47,763 nt of DNA from Oscillospiraceae bacterium (GTDB lineage: Bacteria > Bacillota > Clostridia > Oscillospirales > Oscillospiraceae): positions 1 through 47,763 of the forward strand of contig JAFSRZ010000010.1 in NCBI GenBank assembly GCA_017445875.1, written 5' to 3'. Positions 8,243 to 17,476 of this stretch are shown one piece after another; the first letter of the stretch is position 1; each line of letters opens with the position of its first letter. The translations under genes were made by a program, and so were the position numbers. Below the pieces are notes generated by a model that did not search any database, was not told the DNA's origin, and saw only the letters and a list, made by a program, of their open reading frames with translations.

Positions 8243-9085
8243 GTGTCAAAGACGCTCACGCCCCGCGAACTGGCCGAACGCAGTTTGATTACCACGTACC
8301 GGAAAACGCTTTGGAAACCGTTCATAGCCGCCGTCAAGCGTTACGAACTGGTATCGCCGGGGGACAAAATCGCCGTGTGTCTGTCGGGCGGGAAGGATTC
8401 CGCCGTGCTTGCCAAACTCATGCAGGAGTTACAGCGGCACACCGACCGCCCGTTTGACCTGTCGTTTCTGGTCATGAATCCCGGCTACCGCCCCGAAAAT
8501 CTGAAACTCATCCGCGACAACGCCGACTTGTTAGGCATTCCCATCACGATTTTTTCCAACGACATCTTTCATGTCGCCTTTCACGCGGAAAAGAATCCCT
8601 GCTACCTCTGCGCCCGTATGCGGCGCGGCTTCCTCTACGAAAAAGCCCGCGACATGGGTTGTAACAAAATCGCCCTCGGACACCATATGTCGGACGTTAT
8701 CGAGACTACGCTGTTAGGCCTCTTCTACGGCGCACAGCTTCAGGCCATGCCCCCGAAACTGCACAGTCAACACTTCCCCGGTATGGAACTCATCCGCCCC
8801 CTCTACTGTGTCCACGAGGACGCTGTCATAGCGTGGAAGAACTATAACAATTTACAGTTTCTGCAATGCGCGTGCCGCTTCACCGAAGCCCGCGACAATG
8901 CCTCTGACGGTATCGGCGAGAGTAAGCGGCAGGAAATCAAGGCGCTTATCCGTACCCTCAAACGCGACAACCCCAACATCGAAAAGAGCGTCTTTCGCGC
9001 CATTCACGGCGTGCAACTCGACACTTTCCCCGGCTTCAAGCGCCACGGAAACGCCTATTCGTTTCTGGACTTCTACGACGAATAA
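8243..9085 (+). CDS. TtcA-like PP-loop tRNA thiolation protein
   Basis: A PP-loop ATPase of the TtcA/TtuA family (280 residues). These enzymes adenylate a tRNA base, such as cytidine 32, and thiolate it with help from a [4Fe-4S] cluster. The P-loop is CLSGGKDSAVL (SGGKDS at 48-53). The likely cluster ligands are Cys120 and Cys123 (NPCYLCARMRRG) plus Cys209 or Cys211 (FLQCACRF). ALGHHMSDVIETTLL is the conserved mid-protein motif. Translation starts at a GTG four bases after the ruvX stop. Which base it modifies is not proved by the sequence. Confidence 0.82.
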   Translation: MSKTLTPRELAERSLITTYRKTLWKPFIAAVKRYELVSPGDKIAVCLSGGKDSAVLAKLMQELQRHTDRPFDLSFLVMNPGYRPENLKLIRDNADLLGIPITIFSNDIFHVAFHAEKNPCYLCARMRRGFLYEKARDMGCNKIALGHHMSDVIETTLLGLFYGAQLQAMPPKLHSQHFPGMELIRPLYCVHEDAVIAWKNYNNLQFLQCACRFTEARDNASDGIGESKRQEIKALIRTLKRDNPNIEKSVFRAIHGVQLDTFPGFKRHGNAYSFLDFYDE

Positions 9086-9090
9086 CAAGT

Positions 9091-9203
9091 TCCCTTGCCC
9101 TCCCCCTTGGGGGGTGGGTGGCGCGTCAGCGCGGGGTGGGGGCAAATGTTCCCCCCCTCTGTCGCCTGACGGCGACATCTCCTCCCAAAGGGGGCGACAA
9201 GGC
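9091..9203. repeat. Dispersed palindromic repeat, compound copy 2
   Basis: The left part (9095-9145) runs from TTGCCCTCCCCC to GGTGGGGGCAA around GCGCGTCAGCGC. The right part (9151-9203) is CCCCCCTCTGTCGCC, a TGACGGCGACATCT core, then AAAGGGGGCGACAAGG. The outer ends are inverted (CCTTGCC... against ...GGCGACAAGG), so the whole could be a MITE-like unit of about 113 bp. It fills the gap between the TtcA-like and amidase genes. Confidence 0.75.
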
Positions 9204-9254
9204 ACACACTCCTTTTCCCGCCGCCGCATAGCATGGGAAAAGGAGTGATATTTC

Positions 9255-9998
9255 ATGCCGACTGTCTTTCTCAGCCCGTCCACGCAGGACTGGAACCCCT
9301 ACGTAACCGGTAGCGGCTCGGAAGAGTATCAAATGAATCTGCTCACGGACGCCCTCATACCGTATCTGGAAGCCAACGCCATTCGCTACGACCGCAACGA
9401 CCCCGACGGTACCGCCGCCGACGCTATCCGGCGGGGCAATTCCAGTAACTATGACTTCTATCTCGCCCTGCACTCGAACGCGTCCCCGGAAGTCACCGCC
9501 GGGCGTCTGCGCGGAATCATCGTCTTTTATTACCCCGGAAGCGCCAAGGGATTCCGTGCCGCCGAACTCATCTCCGACGAACTCCGGGCAATTTACCCCT
9601 TGCCGGAACTTGTCACGACGCGCCCGACTACTTCTCTGGGCGAAGTCCGACGCCCAAGCGCCCCGTCCGTACTCGCCGAAATCGGCTATCACGACAACTA
9701 CGACGACGCCCGCTGGATTGAGAACAACCGCGACGAAATCGCCGCCGCGCTGGCGCGTGCCTTGACCGAATACTTTGACGTGCCGTTTATTCAGCCCGTG
9801 GAACCGTTCCCCGCCGTGGTACGCGTCAACTACGGCACGTTGAACTTACGTGAACGCCCCGATTCCGCCGCGCCGGTTATCGCCGACCTCCCCAACGGGG
9901 CGCGGGTGGACGTGTACGGCGAGTGGGACGGCTGGTACGTTGTCCACTGGCGCGACTACGCCGGATATGCCGCCGCCGCGTATATCGACCGCGAATAA
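9255..9998 (+). CDS. N-acetylmuramoyl-L-alanine amidase with SH3 domain
   Basis: A predicted zinc amidase (Amidase_3 type) that cleaves the bond between N-acetylmuramic acid and L-alanine in peptidoglycan, 247 residues. Recognisable parts are YDFYLALHSNAS (zinc-site histidine) and SVLAEIGYHDNYDDARWIEN (catalytic glutamate in LAEIGYHDN). A C-terminal bacterial SH3 domain follows at about residues 180-247 (LNLRERPDSAAPVIADLPNG). No signal peptide is visible, which is unusual for a wall hydrolase; a forespore or mother-cell role or non-classical export is possible. AAAAGGAGTGATATTTC precedes the ATG. Confidence 0.83.
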   Translation: MPTVFLSPSTQDWNPYVTGSGSEEYQMNLLTDALIPYLEANAIRYDRNDPDGTAADAIRRGNSSNYDFYLALHSNASPEVTAGRLRGIIVFYYPGSAKGFRAAELISDELRAIYPLPELVTTRPTTSLGEVRRPSAPSVLAEIGYHDNYDDARWIENNRDEIAAALARALTEYFDVPFIQPVEPFPAVVRVNYGTLNLRERPDSAAPVIADLPNGARVDVYGEWDGWYVVHWRDYAGYAAAAYIDRE

Positions 9999-10171
9999 TG
10001 ACAACGCGCCGCGTGGCAAAATGCCGTTTGCCGCCGTGAAACGACATTAGAACAAAGTTTCTATTTGCGGCCTGAAAAAGTCGGGCGGTCTTTTCGATAC
10101 TTTTTTTCTGTAAAAGGCTTGACAGGACGCGTAACTGATGGGACTTGTTCGCGTATTCGCATTAGGGCGGA

Positions 10172-12064
10172 TTAGTTGAGAAAGTCTTTGAGTTTCTTAC
10201 TCCGGCTGGGGTGACGCAGTTTCCGCAGGGCTTTGGCCTCAATCTGCCGGATACGCTCCCGCGTTACGTTGAACTCCTTGCCCACTTCCTCTAATGTGCG
10301 CGTCCGCCCGTCCTCAATCCCGAAACGCAGTTTCAAGACCTTTTCCTCGCGGGGCGTCAGCGTCGCCAGCACTTCCATGAGCTGTTCCTTCAAGAGCGTG
10401 AACGACGCCGCCTCCGACGGTTCCGACGCCCCCTCGTCCGGGATGAAGTCGCCCAAGTGCGAATCTTCCTCTTCGCCGATGGGCGTTTCCAGCGATACAG
10501 GCTCCTGCGCGATTTTGAGAATCTCCCGCACTTTTTCAACGGGCATATTCATTTCCTCGGCGATTTCGCTGGGCGTGGGGTCGTGGCCTAATTCCTGTAA
10601 CAGTTGACGGCTCACGCGGATGACTTTGTTAATGGTCTCGACCATATGCACGGGTATCCGAATGGTACGGGCTTGGTCGGCGATGGCGCGTGTAATGGCC
10701 TGCCGTATCCACCAAGTGGCGTACGTGGAGAATTTGTAGCCCTTGGTGTAGTCGAACTTCTCGACGGCTTTGATGAGGCCTAAATTGCCCTCCTGTATCA
10801 AGTCCAGAAACAGCATGCCGCGCCCGACATAGCGCTTTGCAATCGACACCACTAAACGCAGATTGGCTTCTGCTAATTTCTGTTTGGCGGTGTCGCCCTG
10901 TTTTTTGCGCTTGCGGAGGAAGGCTTCCTCTTCGCGGGAGTACGGCAACGGCTCCTTGTTCTTGCGTTTACGGTTCTGTTCACGCAGTTTTTCCTCGGCG
11001 TCGCCTCCGGCGGTCATGGTCTTGGCCAGCGTGATTTCCTCGTCCGGGGTCAGAAGCGGGACTTTGCCTATCTCCTTCAGGTACATGCGTACAGGGTCGT
11101 CAATCGAAAAACTGTTGACAAGGGTATTGGGGTCGACGAGTTCTTCTTCCTCGACTTCGGCGATTTCCTCGGCGGGTGGGTCCTCGTCGGACGCCTCCGG
11201 GAGTAAGTCCGCGCCTCCGCTGATGTCAATGCTTAACTGTTCCAGAGAATCGTACAGTTGGTCGAGCTGGGAACCCTCTAAATTGAGTTCGTCCACGGCG
11301 TCCATGAGTTCGGCGGATTCGAGTTTTCCCTTTTTCTTGCCGTGTGCCAGAAGCTGACGCAGTTTTTCACTCTGCATGAGCCACGCCGACGCGGGCAGCG
11401 CGGCTACCTGACTGTCCGTCAAGCGCAGAATACCGGCCTTTAACGCTTCCTCGTCGGTCATGAGCGGGAGTTCGCCCTTGGGTAGTATGAAATGGAAGCG
11501 TTCGTCTTCGGCTTCGTCCGAAACGGTTTCGGGTTCGGATTCAGTCTCCGCGGCTTCGGCTTCGTCCGATACGGGTTCCGGTTCGGTTTCGGCGTCGGGT
11601 TCCGGTTCGACTGCTTCCGATACGGTTTCCGGTTCGACTTCCACCGAAACAGTTTCCGGTTGCTCCGACACGGGTTCCGGTTCGGTTTCGATGTCGGGTT
11701 CCGGTTCCGGTATGCAAATCGGCGTTTCGACTTCGGTTTCCTCTACGGGAACCGGCACTTCGATTTCAGTTTCCGGTTCCGGTTCCGCCGCCGCGACGGG
11801 TTCCGCAACTTCCGCCGGAACAGGTTTCGCGGGTTCTTTGACCGTCTCCACGGGAACAGGTTTCGCGGGTTCTTCTACCGTCTCCACAGGAACAGGTTTC
11901 GCGGGTTCCTTGACCGTCTTTTCCGGCTCTTTTGCGACAGGTTTCGCGGCTGTTTCCGTGACTATGTGCGCGGCCTTGTGCGCGGACGCTTCCGGCGTTA
12001 CGGTCTCCGTCTCCTTTACAGACGCTTCCGCCGCTTCCGTGGGATGATTCTGTTTTTTGGTCAT
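10172..12064 (-). CDS. rpoD: Primary RNA polymerase sigma factor with long acidic N-terminus
   Basis: Housekeeping sigma-70 factor, 630 residues against roughly 370 in many Firmicutes. The first 200 residues are a Glu/Pro/Val-rich low-complexity extension with a 12-residue tandem repeat ([12 protein letters not shown]). After that come a region 1.1-like helix set ([20 protein letters not shown]), region 1.2 ([17 protein letters not shown]), region 2 ([19 protein letters not shown], then [15 protein letters not shown]), region 3, and region 4 ([15 protein letters not shown]). GTAAGGAGGACACGAC precedes the ATG, 12 bases after the dnaG stop, giving the classical dnaG-rpoD operon. The core is intact and should recognise the TTGACA/TATAAT promoters listed here. 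Confidence 0.95.
   Translation of the reverse strand: MTKKQNHPTEAAEASVKETETVTPEASAHKAAHIVTETAAKPVAKEPEKTVKEPAKPVPVETVEEPAKPVPVETVKEPAKPVPAEVAEPVAAAEPEPETEIEVPVPVEETEVETPICIPEPEPDIETEPEPVSEQPETVSVEVEPETVSEAVEPEPDAETEPEPVSDEAEAAETESEPETVSDEAEDERFHFILPKGELPLMTDEEALKAGILRLTDSQVAALPASAWLMQSEKLRQLLAHGKKKGKLESAELMDAVDELNLEGSQLDQLYDSLEQLSIDISGGADLLPEASDEDPPAEEIAEVEEEELVDPNTLVNSFSIDDPVRMYLKEIGKVPLLTPDEEITLAKTMTAGGDAEEKLREQNRKRKNKEPLPYSREEEAFLRKRKKQGDTAKQKLAEANLRLVVSIAKRYVGRGMLFLDLIQEGNLGLIKAVEKFDYTKGYKFSTYATWWIRQAITRAIADQARTIRIPVHMVETINKVIRVSRQLLQELGHDPTPSEIAEEMNMPVEKVREILKIAQEPVSLETPIGEEEDSHLGDFIPDEGASEPSEAASFTLLKEQLMEVLATLTPREEKVLKLRFGIEDGRTRTLEEVGKEFNVTRERIRQIEAKALRKLRHPSRSKKLKDFLN
11821..11928 (-). 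repeat. 36-bp tandem repeat inside rpoD (three units)
   Basis: Unit starts at 11821, 11857 and 11893 (plus-strand CAGGTTTCGCGGGTTC), exactly 36 bases apart, so each encodes 12 residues. A degraded further copy begins near 11938. The reading frame is preserved. Confidence 0.9.
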
Positions 12065-12076
12065 GTCGTGTCCTCC

Positions 12077-13855
12077 TTACAGTTTCTTTCGTTTTTGATA
12101 TTTTCTTTGCGCTCTTAACAAAACATCCTCCTCTGTCCGTCCCGACCGCCTGTCCGCCTCCTCCCGGATGACGCGTATGTAATCCGAGAGTGCTTTGGAG
12201 GCGTTTTCCGGCGATTCCGGCTCCTGACAGACCGCTGTAATGTGGCTGATTTCGTCTTGTGTCAGCGCCCCGGACAGCAGATGGAACGAGACCGGGAAAC
12301 CGTGCTGTCTGGCGTCCCAGAGCGTGAAGAACGCTTTGCCCAGTACAGGCGCGGAAAAGTCGTCCGGCGACAACGGCAACGGGTTCGGAAACAAACTGTC
12401 GTCCATGAGCAGAAGTCGAATTAAACCGGCCTCCGCCCGCGCTGAACGCACGTTTTCATAGCGGAAAGCGCGTTCTTTGGGCTGTACTAACTGCGTGGCG
12501 GGATTCAATTCCCGGCGGAGTTCCTGTTTCCGCTGGCGGGAATACGCCGTTTTGGCGGCACGCTGTACGAGTTCGGACATGGCGGTTTTCGTGACGCCCG
12601 CCGCCTCTGCGGCGCGATGTGTGTAGATGTCGCGTTCTACGGAGTTGTCCAGCGTGGCGATAAATTCGCTGACTTCCTCACTGTACGCTAAACGCCCCTC
12701 GTCGGTTTTGAGGTCATGCTTCGCGGCGATTTGCGACATACGGTAGTCGGCGGCGCGTTCGCTTCCACTCAAAAGCCGCTCGAACGCATCCACGCCCTGA
12801 AACTTGATATAGTCGTCCGGGTCCTGTTTGACATATTCCCCGGATTCCGTACGGCGTCGGGGGAGTTGCAGAATACGGATGGTAAACCCGGCGTCGCGCA
12901 AGAGGTCGAGAGCGCGGGACGTGGCGATTTCCCCGGCGTTGTCGTTGTCGTAACAAAAGACAAGTTCCTTTTTGCGGAAACGGTCGACAAGCCGTGCCTG
13001 TTCCTCGGTGAGCGCGGTACCCATGGACGCTACCGCGTTGTCAATGCCCGCCTGATGAAGCGTCACAACGTCTAAATTGCCCTCGCAGAGCAGAAAATTT
13101 GGACGCTTCGTGTTTTTGGCAAGGTTCATGCCGTACAGAATTTTGCGCTTGGAGTACACAGGGGTGTCGGGGGAGTTCATATATTTGGGTTCGGACTTGT
13201 CCAGCACCCGGCTTCCGAACGCCACCACGTCGCCGCGAATGTCAATGACCGGCAACATGAGACGGTTTCGGAATTTGTCACAAAAGCCGCCGTTCTTGGT
13301 AGGCCGAATCAGTCCGGCGTTGAACAGTTCTTCTTTGGTGTAGCCCTTGGCGGTCATGGCCTTTAGAAGCACGTCCCAAGCCTCCAAAGAGGCACCCATG
13401 CCGAACCGGACAGCGGTTTTCCAGAGAATGCGCCGCCGTTGGAGATAGTCGCGGACGGCCTGCCCTTCGGGGGCTTTCAGAAGTTGGTGATAAAACCGGG
13501 CGGCGTCGCGGTTTAAGTCCAGAAGCCGGGCGCGCTGACGGCTTTCGTCGCGGGTCTGGTTGTCCTCCGGCACTTCCAGTCCGGCGCGTCTCGCCAGAAA
13601 CCGCACGGCGTCGGCGTAGGGGAGATTTTCGATTTCCATAATAAAGTTGAGGACGCCGCCGCCCTTCTTGCAGCCGAAACAGTAGTACATCTGCCTGTCC
13701 GGCACGACATGAAACGACGGGGTTTTCTCGTTATGGAACGGACAACAGCCCCAGTAATCGCCGCCGCGCTTGTTGAGTGCCACGTAACTGCCGACAATGT
13801 CCACGATATCCGACCGGGCTATAAGGTTGTCCATGAAAGCCGCCGGAAACGCCAT
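12077..13855 (-). CDS. dnaG: DNA primase
   Basis: Synthesises RNA primers at the replication fork. It has 592 residues, close to normal. The N-terminal zinc-binding domain has CPFH (Cys38, His41) and CFGC (Cys59, Cys62). The catalytic core carries the TOPRIM motifs: glutamate in LLCEGNLDVVTLHQAG (most primases have EGYMDV) and paired aspartates in CYDNDNAGEIA (usually DGDxAG). A C-terminal helicase-interaction region follows. AAAGGAGGTCGTAGAC before the ATG is a strong ribosome site. It is co-transcribed with rpoD downstream; I see no clear promoter between it and the terminator at 13969-14012. Confidence 0.95.
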   Translation of the reverse strand: MAFPAAFMDNLIARSDIVDIVGSYVALNKRGGDYWGCCPFHNEKTPSFHVVPDRQMYYCFGCKKGGGVLNFIMEIENLPYADAVRFLARRAGLEVPEDNQTRDESRQRARLLDLNRDAARFYHQLLKAPEGQAVRDYLQRRRILWKTAVRFGMGASLEAWDVLLKAMTAKGYTKEELFNAGLIRPTKNGGFCDKFRNRLMLPVIDIRGDVVAFGSRVLDKSEPKYMNSPDTPVYSKRKILYGMNLAKNTKRPNFLLCEGNLDVVTLHQAGIDNAVASMGTALTEEQARLVDRFRKKELVFCYDNDNAGEIATSRALDLLRDAGFTIRILQLPRRRTESGEYVKQDPDDYIKFQGVDAFERLLSGSERAADYRMSQIAAKHDLKTDEGRLAYSEEVSEFIATLDNSVERDIYTHRAAEAAGVTKTAMSELVQRAAKTAYSRQRKQELRRELNPATQLVQPKERAFRYENVRSARAEAGLIRLLLMDDSLFPNPLPLSPDDFSAPVLGKAFFTLWDARQHGFPVSFHLLSGALTQDEISHITAVCQEPESPENASKALSDYIRVIREEADRRSGRTEEDVLLRAQRKYQKRKKL

Positions 13856-13968
13856 GTCTACGACCTCCTTTGGGTCAGTTTAGCCGGAATCGGTTTCCGT
13901 CATACTCATACGTGCGCGGTTCTGAAAATGATATACGCCGCAATTTCCCGATTTCCTCTTTTTTCGCC

Positions 13969-14012
13969 GAAAAAAATAAAACGCCGCCGCTTCCCGTACG
14001 GAAGGGCGGCGC
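13969..14012 (-). terminator. Rho-independent terminator of the small membrane protein gene
   Basis: On the minus strand, CGCCGCCCTTCC pairs with GGAAGCGGCGGCG (one bulged base) around a short loop, followed by TTTTATTTTTTT. It separates the small gene at 14032 from dnaG. Confidence 0.88.
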
Positions 14013-14031
14013 GGACGTTCATAGCGCGGTG

Positions 14032-14220
14032 TCACTGGAACAGTTCCTCTTCGTCGTCGTAATCGTCGTACTCGGAACCATATTTCCGGCTCCAACGGTT
14101 GCGGATTCCGCTGTAGCCTACGCTCAGGTCGTGCCAGCCGCCGATTATCAGGCACACGCACGCGGCAAAGGCCAGACTCGCTCCCACGATTTTTAATACC
14201 ATGCGGGCGGTTTTGCTCAT
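14032..14220 (-). CDS. Small single-span membrane protein with acidic tail
   Basis: A 62-residue protein of unknown family. It starts MSKTARMVLKIVGASLAFAA, giving one hydrophobic segment at about residues 7-27 after a basic N-terminus (inside-positive). A short linker and a very acidic end follow (YDDYDDEEELFQ). GGAGGAGAACGACT precedes the ATG at 14218-14220, so this start is preferred over an upstream in-frame ATG. It has its own consensus promoter (14266-14294) and terminator (13969-14012), which supports a real expressed gene between the ribF operon and dnaG. No function can be assigned. Confidence 0.72.
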   Translation of the reverse strand: MSKTARMVLKIVGASLAFAACVCLIIGGWHDLSVGYSGIRNRWSRKYGSEYDDYDDEEELFQ

Positions 14221-14265
14221 AGTCGTTCTCCTCCTCAGTCCGGACGGGTTTTGAGTTGCGGGATT

Positions 14266-14294
14266 ATCATACACCATTCCGCCGGAAATGGCAA
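14266..14294 (-). promoter_or_regulatory. Sigma-A promoter for the 62-residue membrane protein
   Basis: Minus strand: TTGCCA (14289-14294), 17-base spacer, TATGAT (14266-14271). Confidence 0.75.
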
Positions 14295-14338
14295 CTGTTT
14301 TTCACAGGTTTTTTACAAATCTGGAAATCATTTCGTTG

Positions 14339-15247
14339 TCAAAGTGTGTGCGTACGGAACCAGTCACGGGCGGCGTCGGCGTCGGCGGCGATTTGCGCCC
14401 GGAGTGCGTCCGGCGACGGGAAACGTATCTCCCCCCGCAGACGGTGCCGGAACTCAATCCGCACTGTCTGCCCGTACAAGTCGCCGTCGAAGTCCAACAG
14501 CCAACTTTCTACGGTAATGTCCTCGCCATTCTGAAACGTCGGACGCGTGCCGACGTTCGTCACGGCAATATGTCGGCGTCCGCCGGGGAGTACCGCGACC
14601 GTAGCGTAGACGCCCCGCGCCGGAGACATGACATGTGGCGGCAACGTCATGTTGATAGTGGGTACGCCCATCGTACGCCCGACCTGCCGCCCGTGGCGTA
14701 CTTCCTGCGTCAGAATGTGGGGGTGTCCAAGGAAACGTTCCGCGGTCTCCATGTCGCCGACCGCCAAGAGGCGTCGGATATGCGTGGAACTGACGGTAAC
14801 GCCGTCCAGTGTCACTTTTGGGATAATGTCGCAACCGATACCGAGTTCCCGACATTTCGCCCGTAAAAGTTCGGGAGTTCCGGCGTTGCGGTGTCCGAAA
14901 CGGTGGTCATGTCCGGCGACAAGGTGTACGGCGCGGAGATGTTTCCATAGAATGTCCGTGACGAACGTTTCCCACGTGGTAGCCATCATTTCGGCGTTGA
15001 ACGGCGCGAAGATAACGTGTTCGACGCCGTAGAGACGGCGTACCAGTCCGGCGCGGTCCTCCCGCGAGTTGATGAGCGGACAGGGAATGCCCGTGACAAC
15101 CTCTTTCGGCGAACGGTCGAACGTGAACAGCGCGGAGAGTACGCCGCGCTCCTTGGCCTCCTGTACGGTGCGGCGCAACAGCGCCCCGTGGCCTAAATGT
15201 ACGCCGTCAAAAAATCCCAGCGCGATAACTTTTTCCTGTTGCGACAT
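14339..15247 (-). CDS. ribF: Bifunctional riboflavin kinase/FMN adenylyltransferase
   Basis: Converts riboflavin to FMN and then to FAD. The 302-residue length is typical. The N-terminal nucleotidyltransferase has ALGFFDGVHLGHGALL (HxGH-like motif) and later VSSTHIRRLLAVGDMETA. The C-terminal riboflavin kinase domain has GRTMGVPTINMTLP and ITVESWLLDFDGDLYGQTV. It is the last gene of the rimP-nusA-infB-truB operon, starting 18 bases after the truB stop with a GGAAG ribosome site. In Bacillus relatives rpsO often follows; here a separately promoted small membrane gene does. Confidence 0.95.
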   Translation of the reverse strand: MSQQEKVIALGFFDGVHLGHGALLRRTVQEAKERGVLSALFTFDRSPKEVVTGIPCPLINSREDRAGLVRRLYGVEHVIFAPFNAEMMATTWETFVTDILWKHLRAVHLVAGHDHRFGHRNAGTPELLRAKCRELGIGCDIIPKVTLDGVTVSSTHIRRLLAVGDMETAERFLGHPHILTQEVRHGRQVGRTMGVPTINMTLPPHVMSPARGVYATVAVLPGGRRHIAVTNVGTRPTFQNGEDITVESWLLDFDGDLYGQTVRIEFRHRLRGEIRFPSPDALRAQIAADADAARDWFRTHTL

Positions 15248-15265
15248 GGCTGCACTTCCATCTTT

Positions 15266-16129
15266 CTATGACGTGAAGAAATTTTTCAGGGCTTTCAAGA
15301 TACCGCCGCGGGCTTCCGACAGGCACAGAAAGTCCCCGTCCTGCCCGTACACCCGGTACACGCCGTCCGGCACCTGCCACCGGATTTCGTTTCCGCAACG
15401 GATACGGCGTTCTTTCGCCGGGGAGAGTGCCCGGATTTCCGGGTATGCCCGGAATAAGGTATCGAGCGGACGCAACAGCGCCGCGCCCTGTTCCCGCACG
15501 GCGTCCAGCGACACGGCGTCGGCCTCCGTGAAATCTCCGGCGCGTGTCCGGCGCAACGCGTACAGCGTCCCGCCACAGCCTAAAACTTGCCCGATATCGT
15601 GACAGAGCGTCCGCACATAGGTTCCCTTGGAACACAGACAGCGGAATTTATAATCGGTGTCACTCTCCCGCGCTAATAATTCGAGTTCGTAGATTGTGAC
15701 CGGGCGCGGCGGGCGTTCGACTTCTTTGCCCTTCCGCGCCAGTTCGTACAGTTTTTTCCCCTGTACTTTCAGCGCGGAATACATGGGCGGTATCTGTTGT
15801 ATATCGCCCGTGAAGCGTTCCAGCGCGGCTTCCACGTCCGACGCCGTGACATGTACGGGACGCGTTTCCAGTGTGTTCCCGGTCACGTCCTGCGTATCCG
15901 TGGACAGTCCGAGACGCAAACCCGCCACGTACTCTTTGCGACTGTTTTCGGCGAACTCGACCGCTTTCGTGGCCTGTCCGACAAACACGGGCAGAACTCC
16001 CGTCGCCATGGGGTCAAGTGTCCCGCCGTGTCCGACACGCCTTTCATGGAGCATGCCCCGCACTTTCGCGCACACGTCCATACTCGTCCAGTCGGCGGGT
16101 TTGTCAATGATTAGTATCCCGTTCGGCAC
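15266..16129 (-). CDS. truB: tRNA pseudouridine(55) synthase
   Basis: Makes the universal pseudouridine 55 in the T-loop of tRNAs. 287 residues. It opens with NGILIIDKPADWTSMDV and has the catalytic segment VGHGGTLDPMATGVLPVF with Asp39 as nucleophile. The later motifs are DTQDVTGNTLE and KGTYVRTLCHDIGQVLG. I choose the GTG at 16127-16129 (reverse strand): it gives the family N-terminus, has GGAGG upstream, and lies 5 bases after the nrnA stop. The longer in-frame extension would overlap nrnA by 166 bases. Confidence 0.94.
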   Translation of the reverse strand: MPNGILIIDKPADWTSMDVCAKVRGMLHERRVGHGGTLDPMATGVLPVFVGQATKAVEFAENSRKEYVAGLRLGLSTDTQDVTGNTLETRPVHVTASDVEAALERFTGDIQQIPPMYSALKVQGKKLYELARKGKEVERPPRPVTIYELELLARESDTDYKFRCLCSKGTYVRTLCHDIGQVLGCGGTLYALRRTRAGDFTEADAVSLDAVREQGAALLRPLDTLFRAYPEIRALSPAKERRIRCGNEIRWQVPDGVYRVYGQDGDFLCLSEARGGILKALKNFFTS

Positions 16130-16134
16130 AATGT

Positions 16135-17088
16135 TCAGTCCTCCGCGACCTGCGCGACGCCCGACAGTACACGCCGCCGCACATCGTCCAGCGGAGCTTT
16201 TATCGTACAGCCCGCCGCCGCCGCGTGTCCGCCGCCGCCGAACAGTTGACAAACTTTCGTGGCGTTGACGCGTCTGCCCGTCCGTACGGACAGTTTCCAC
16301 TCGTCCGGCGACAGTTCCCGCGCCGTAATCGCGCAGTCCACGCCCTCAATCTGTCCGCCCAGCGACGACAACTCCTCCGTGTCGTTCTCCGTCGCCGCCA
16401 GCGATTCCACCAGCGTCAGCGGCACCGTCATAAACACAATGCGGCCTTTGTCGTAATACTCGGCGTTTTTGAACATTTCGGCCTCCAAGCGCATGCGAAC
16501 CCGCGTCTTTGTGCGGAAAAAGGCCTTGTTGACGGACTTGTAGTCAATGCCCGTCCGCATGAGCGCCGCCGCGACGGCGTGTGTGTGCGCGGTCGTGTTC
16601 GCGTACGCGAAACAGCCGCAGTCCGTCGATATCGCCACGTACAGCGGAAGGGCGATTTCCGTTGTAACGTGACCCATTTCCGCCAAGATGTCGTAGAGCA
16701 GTTCCCCGCAGGCCGCCGCGCCCGGACGGACAATGTTTTGACGCCCGAACGCCTCAAAAGACGGGTGATGGTCAATGGCGAGGTCAACACGGCCTTTGAA
16801 TTGCCGCATATTGTCGGGAAAGAGTTCCTCCGTGGCGATATCCACGGACACAATTTTGTCCGGCGCGAACCCGTCCGGCGCGGCGTACGGCGCGAAATAC
16901 GGCGTCAACATGTTCGCGTCCGTCAGACTTGGGTTCGGGTACAGATACGCCGTCCGCCCGATTGCGCGTAACCCCGCGCACAACGCCGCCGCACATCCGA
17001 CAGTATCCCCGTCGGGGCGGATATGCGTCAGAATCAGGACATTGTTCCAGCTTTTGAGCAAAGCGGCGGTTTTACGGACTGTCAGCAT
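16135..17088 (-). CDS. nrnA: DHH-family oligoribonuclease/pAp phosphatase
   Basis: A nanoRNase/3'-phosphoadenosine-5'-phosphate phosphatase of the DHH/DHHA1 family, 317 residues. It degrades oligoribonucleotides 2-5 nt long in Firmicutes. Motif I is ILTHIRPDGDTVGCA, the DHH signature is LAIDHHPSF, and the C-terminal DHHA1 domain has LFGGGGHAAAAG. The ATG at 17086-17088 (reverse strand) is favoured because GGAGAGG lies about 12 bases upstream. It overlaps rbfA by 17 bases, as usual in this operon; an in-frame ATG 12 bases earlier is possible. Confidence 0.92.
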   Translation of the reverse strand: MLTVRKTAALLKSWNNVLILTHIRPDGDTVGCAAALCAGLRAIGRTAYLYPNPSLTDANMLTPYFAPYAAPDGFAPDKIVSVDIATEELFPDNMRQFKGRVDLAIDHHPSFEAFGRQNIVRPGAAACGELLYDILAEMGHVTTEIALPLYVAISTDCGCFAYANTTAHTHAVAAALMRTGIDYKSVNKAFFRTKTRVRMRLEAEMFKNAEYYDKGRIVFMTVPLTLVESLAATENDTEELSSLGGQIEGVDCAITARELSPDEWKLSVRTGRRVNATKVCQLFGGGGHAAAAGCTIKAPLDDVRRRVLSGVAQVAED

Positions 17089-17476
17089 GGTTTGTCTCAT
17101 CCTCTCCGTTGGGGGCTTCCCGTTGTGCGTCCGACTGCTCCACACGCCGCAGGAGTTCCAGCACTTGCGCCCCGTGCAATATGGAGTCGTCGCCGAAAAA
17201 CTGCAACTCCGGCGTATAGCGTAAGCGCAACGCGCCGCCGATTTCGCGCCGCAGAAAGCCCGACGCCGATTTCAGGCCTTTGAGCGCGTCCTTCTCGCGG
17301 GACTTGTCCAGTACGCTGACATAGACTTTCGCGTAGCGCAAATCGGCGGTCGTGTCGACGCGTGTCACGGACACCATGCCCACCGTGTTCACGCGGGGGT
17401 CTTTCAACTGCCGTATGAGCGCCGACAATTCCCGTTGTATCTCCTCGTTAATGCGTCCGATTCTGTTGCTTGACAT
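17072..17476 (-). CDS. rbfA: 30S ribosome-binding factor A
   Basis: Helps mature the 30S ribosomal subunit (16S rRNA 5' region). 134 residues. The typical N-terminus is RIGRINEEIQRELSALIRQL and the KH-like core includes VSVTRVDTTADLRYAKVYVS. Overlapping genes on both sides (29 bases with the small gene at 17448, 17 bases with nrnA) suggest translational coupling. The acidic C-terminal tail is slightly long for the family. Confidence 0.94.
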   Translation of the reverse strand: MSSNRIGRINEEIQRELSALIRQLKDPRVNTVGMVSVTRVDTTADLRYAKVYVSVLDKSREKDALKGLKSASGFLRREIGGALRLRYTPELQFFGDDSILHGAQVLELLRRVEQSDAQREAPNGEDETNHADSP

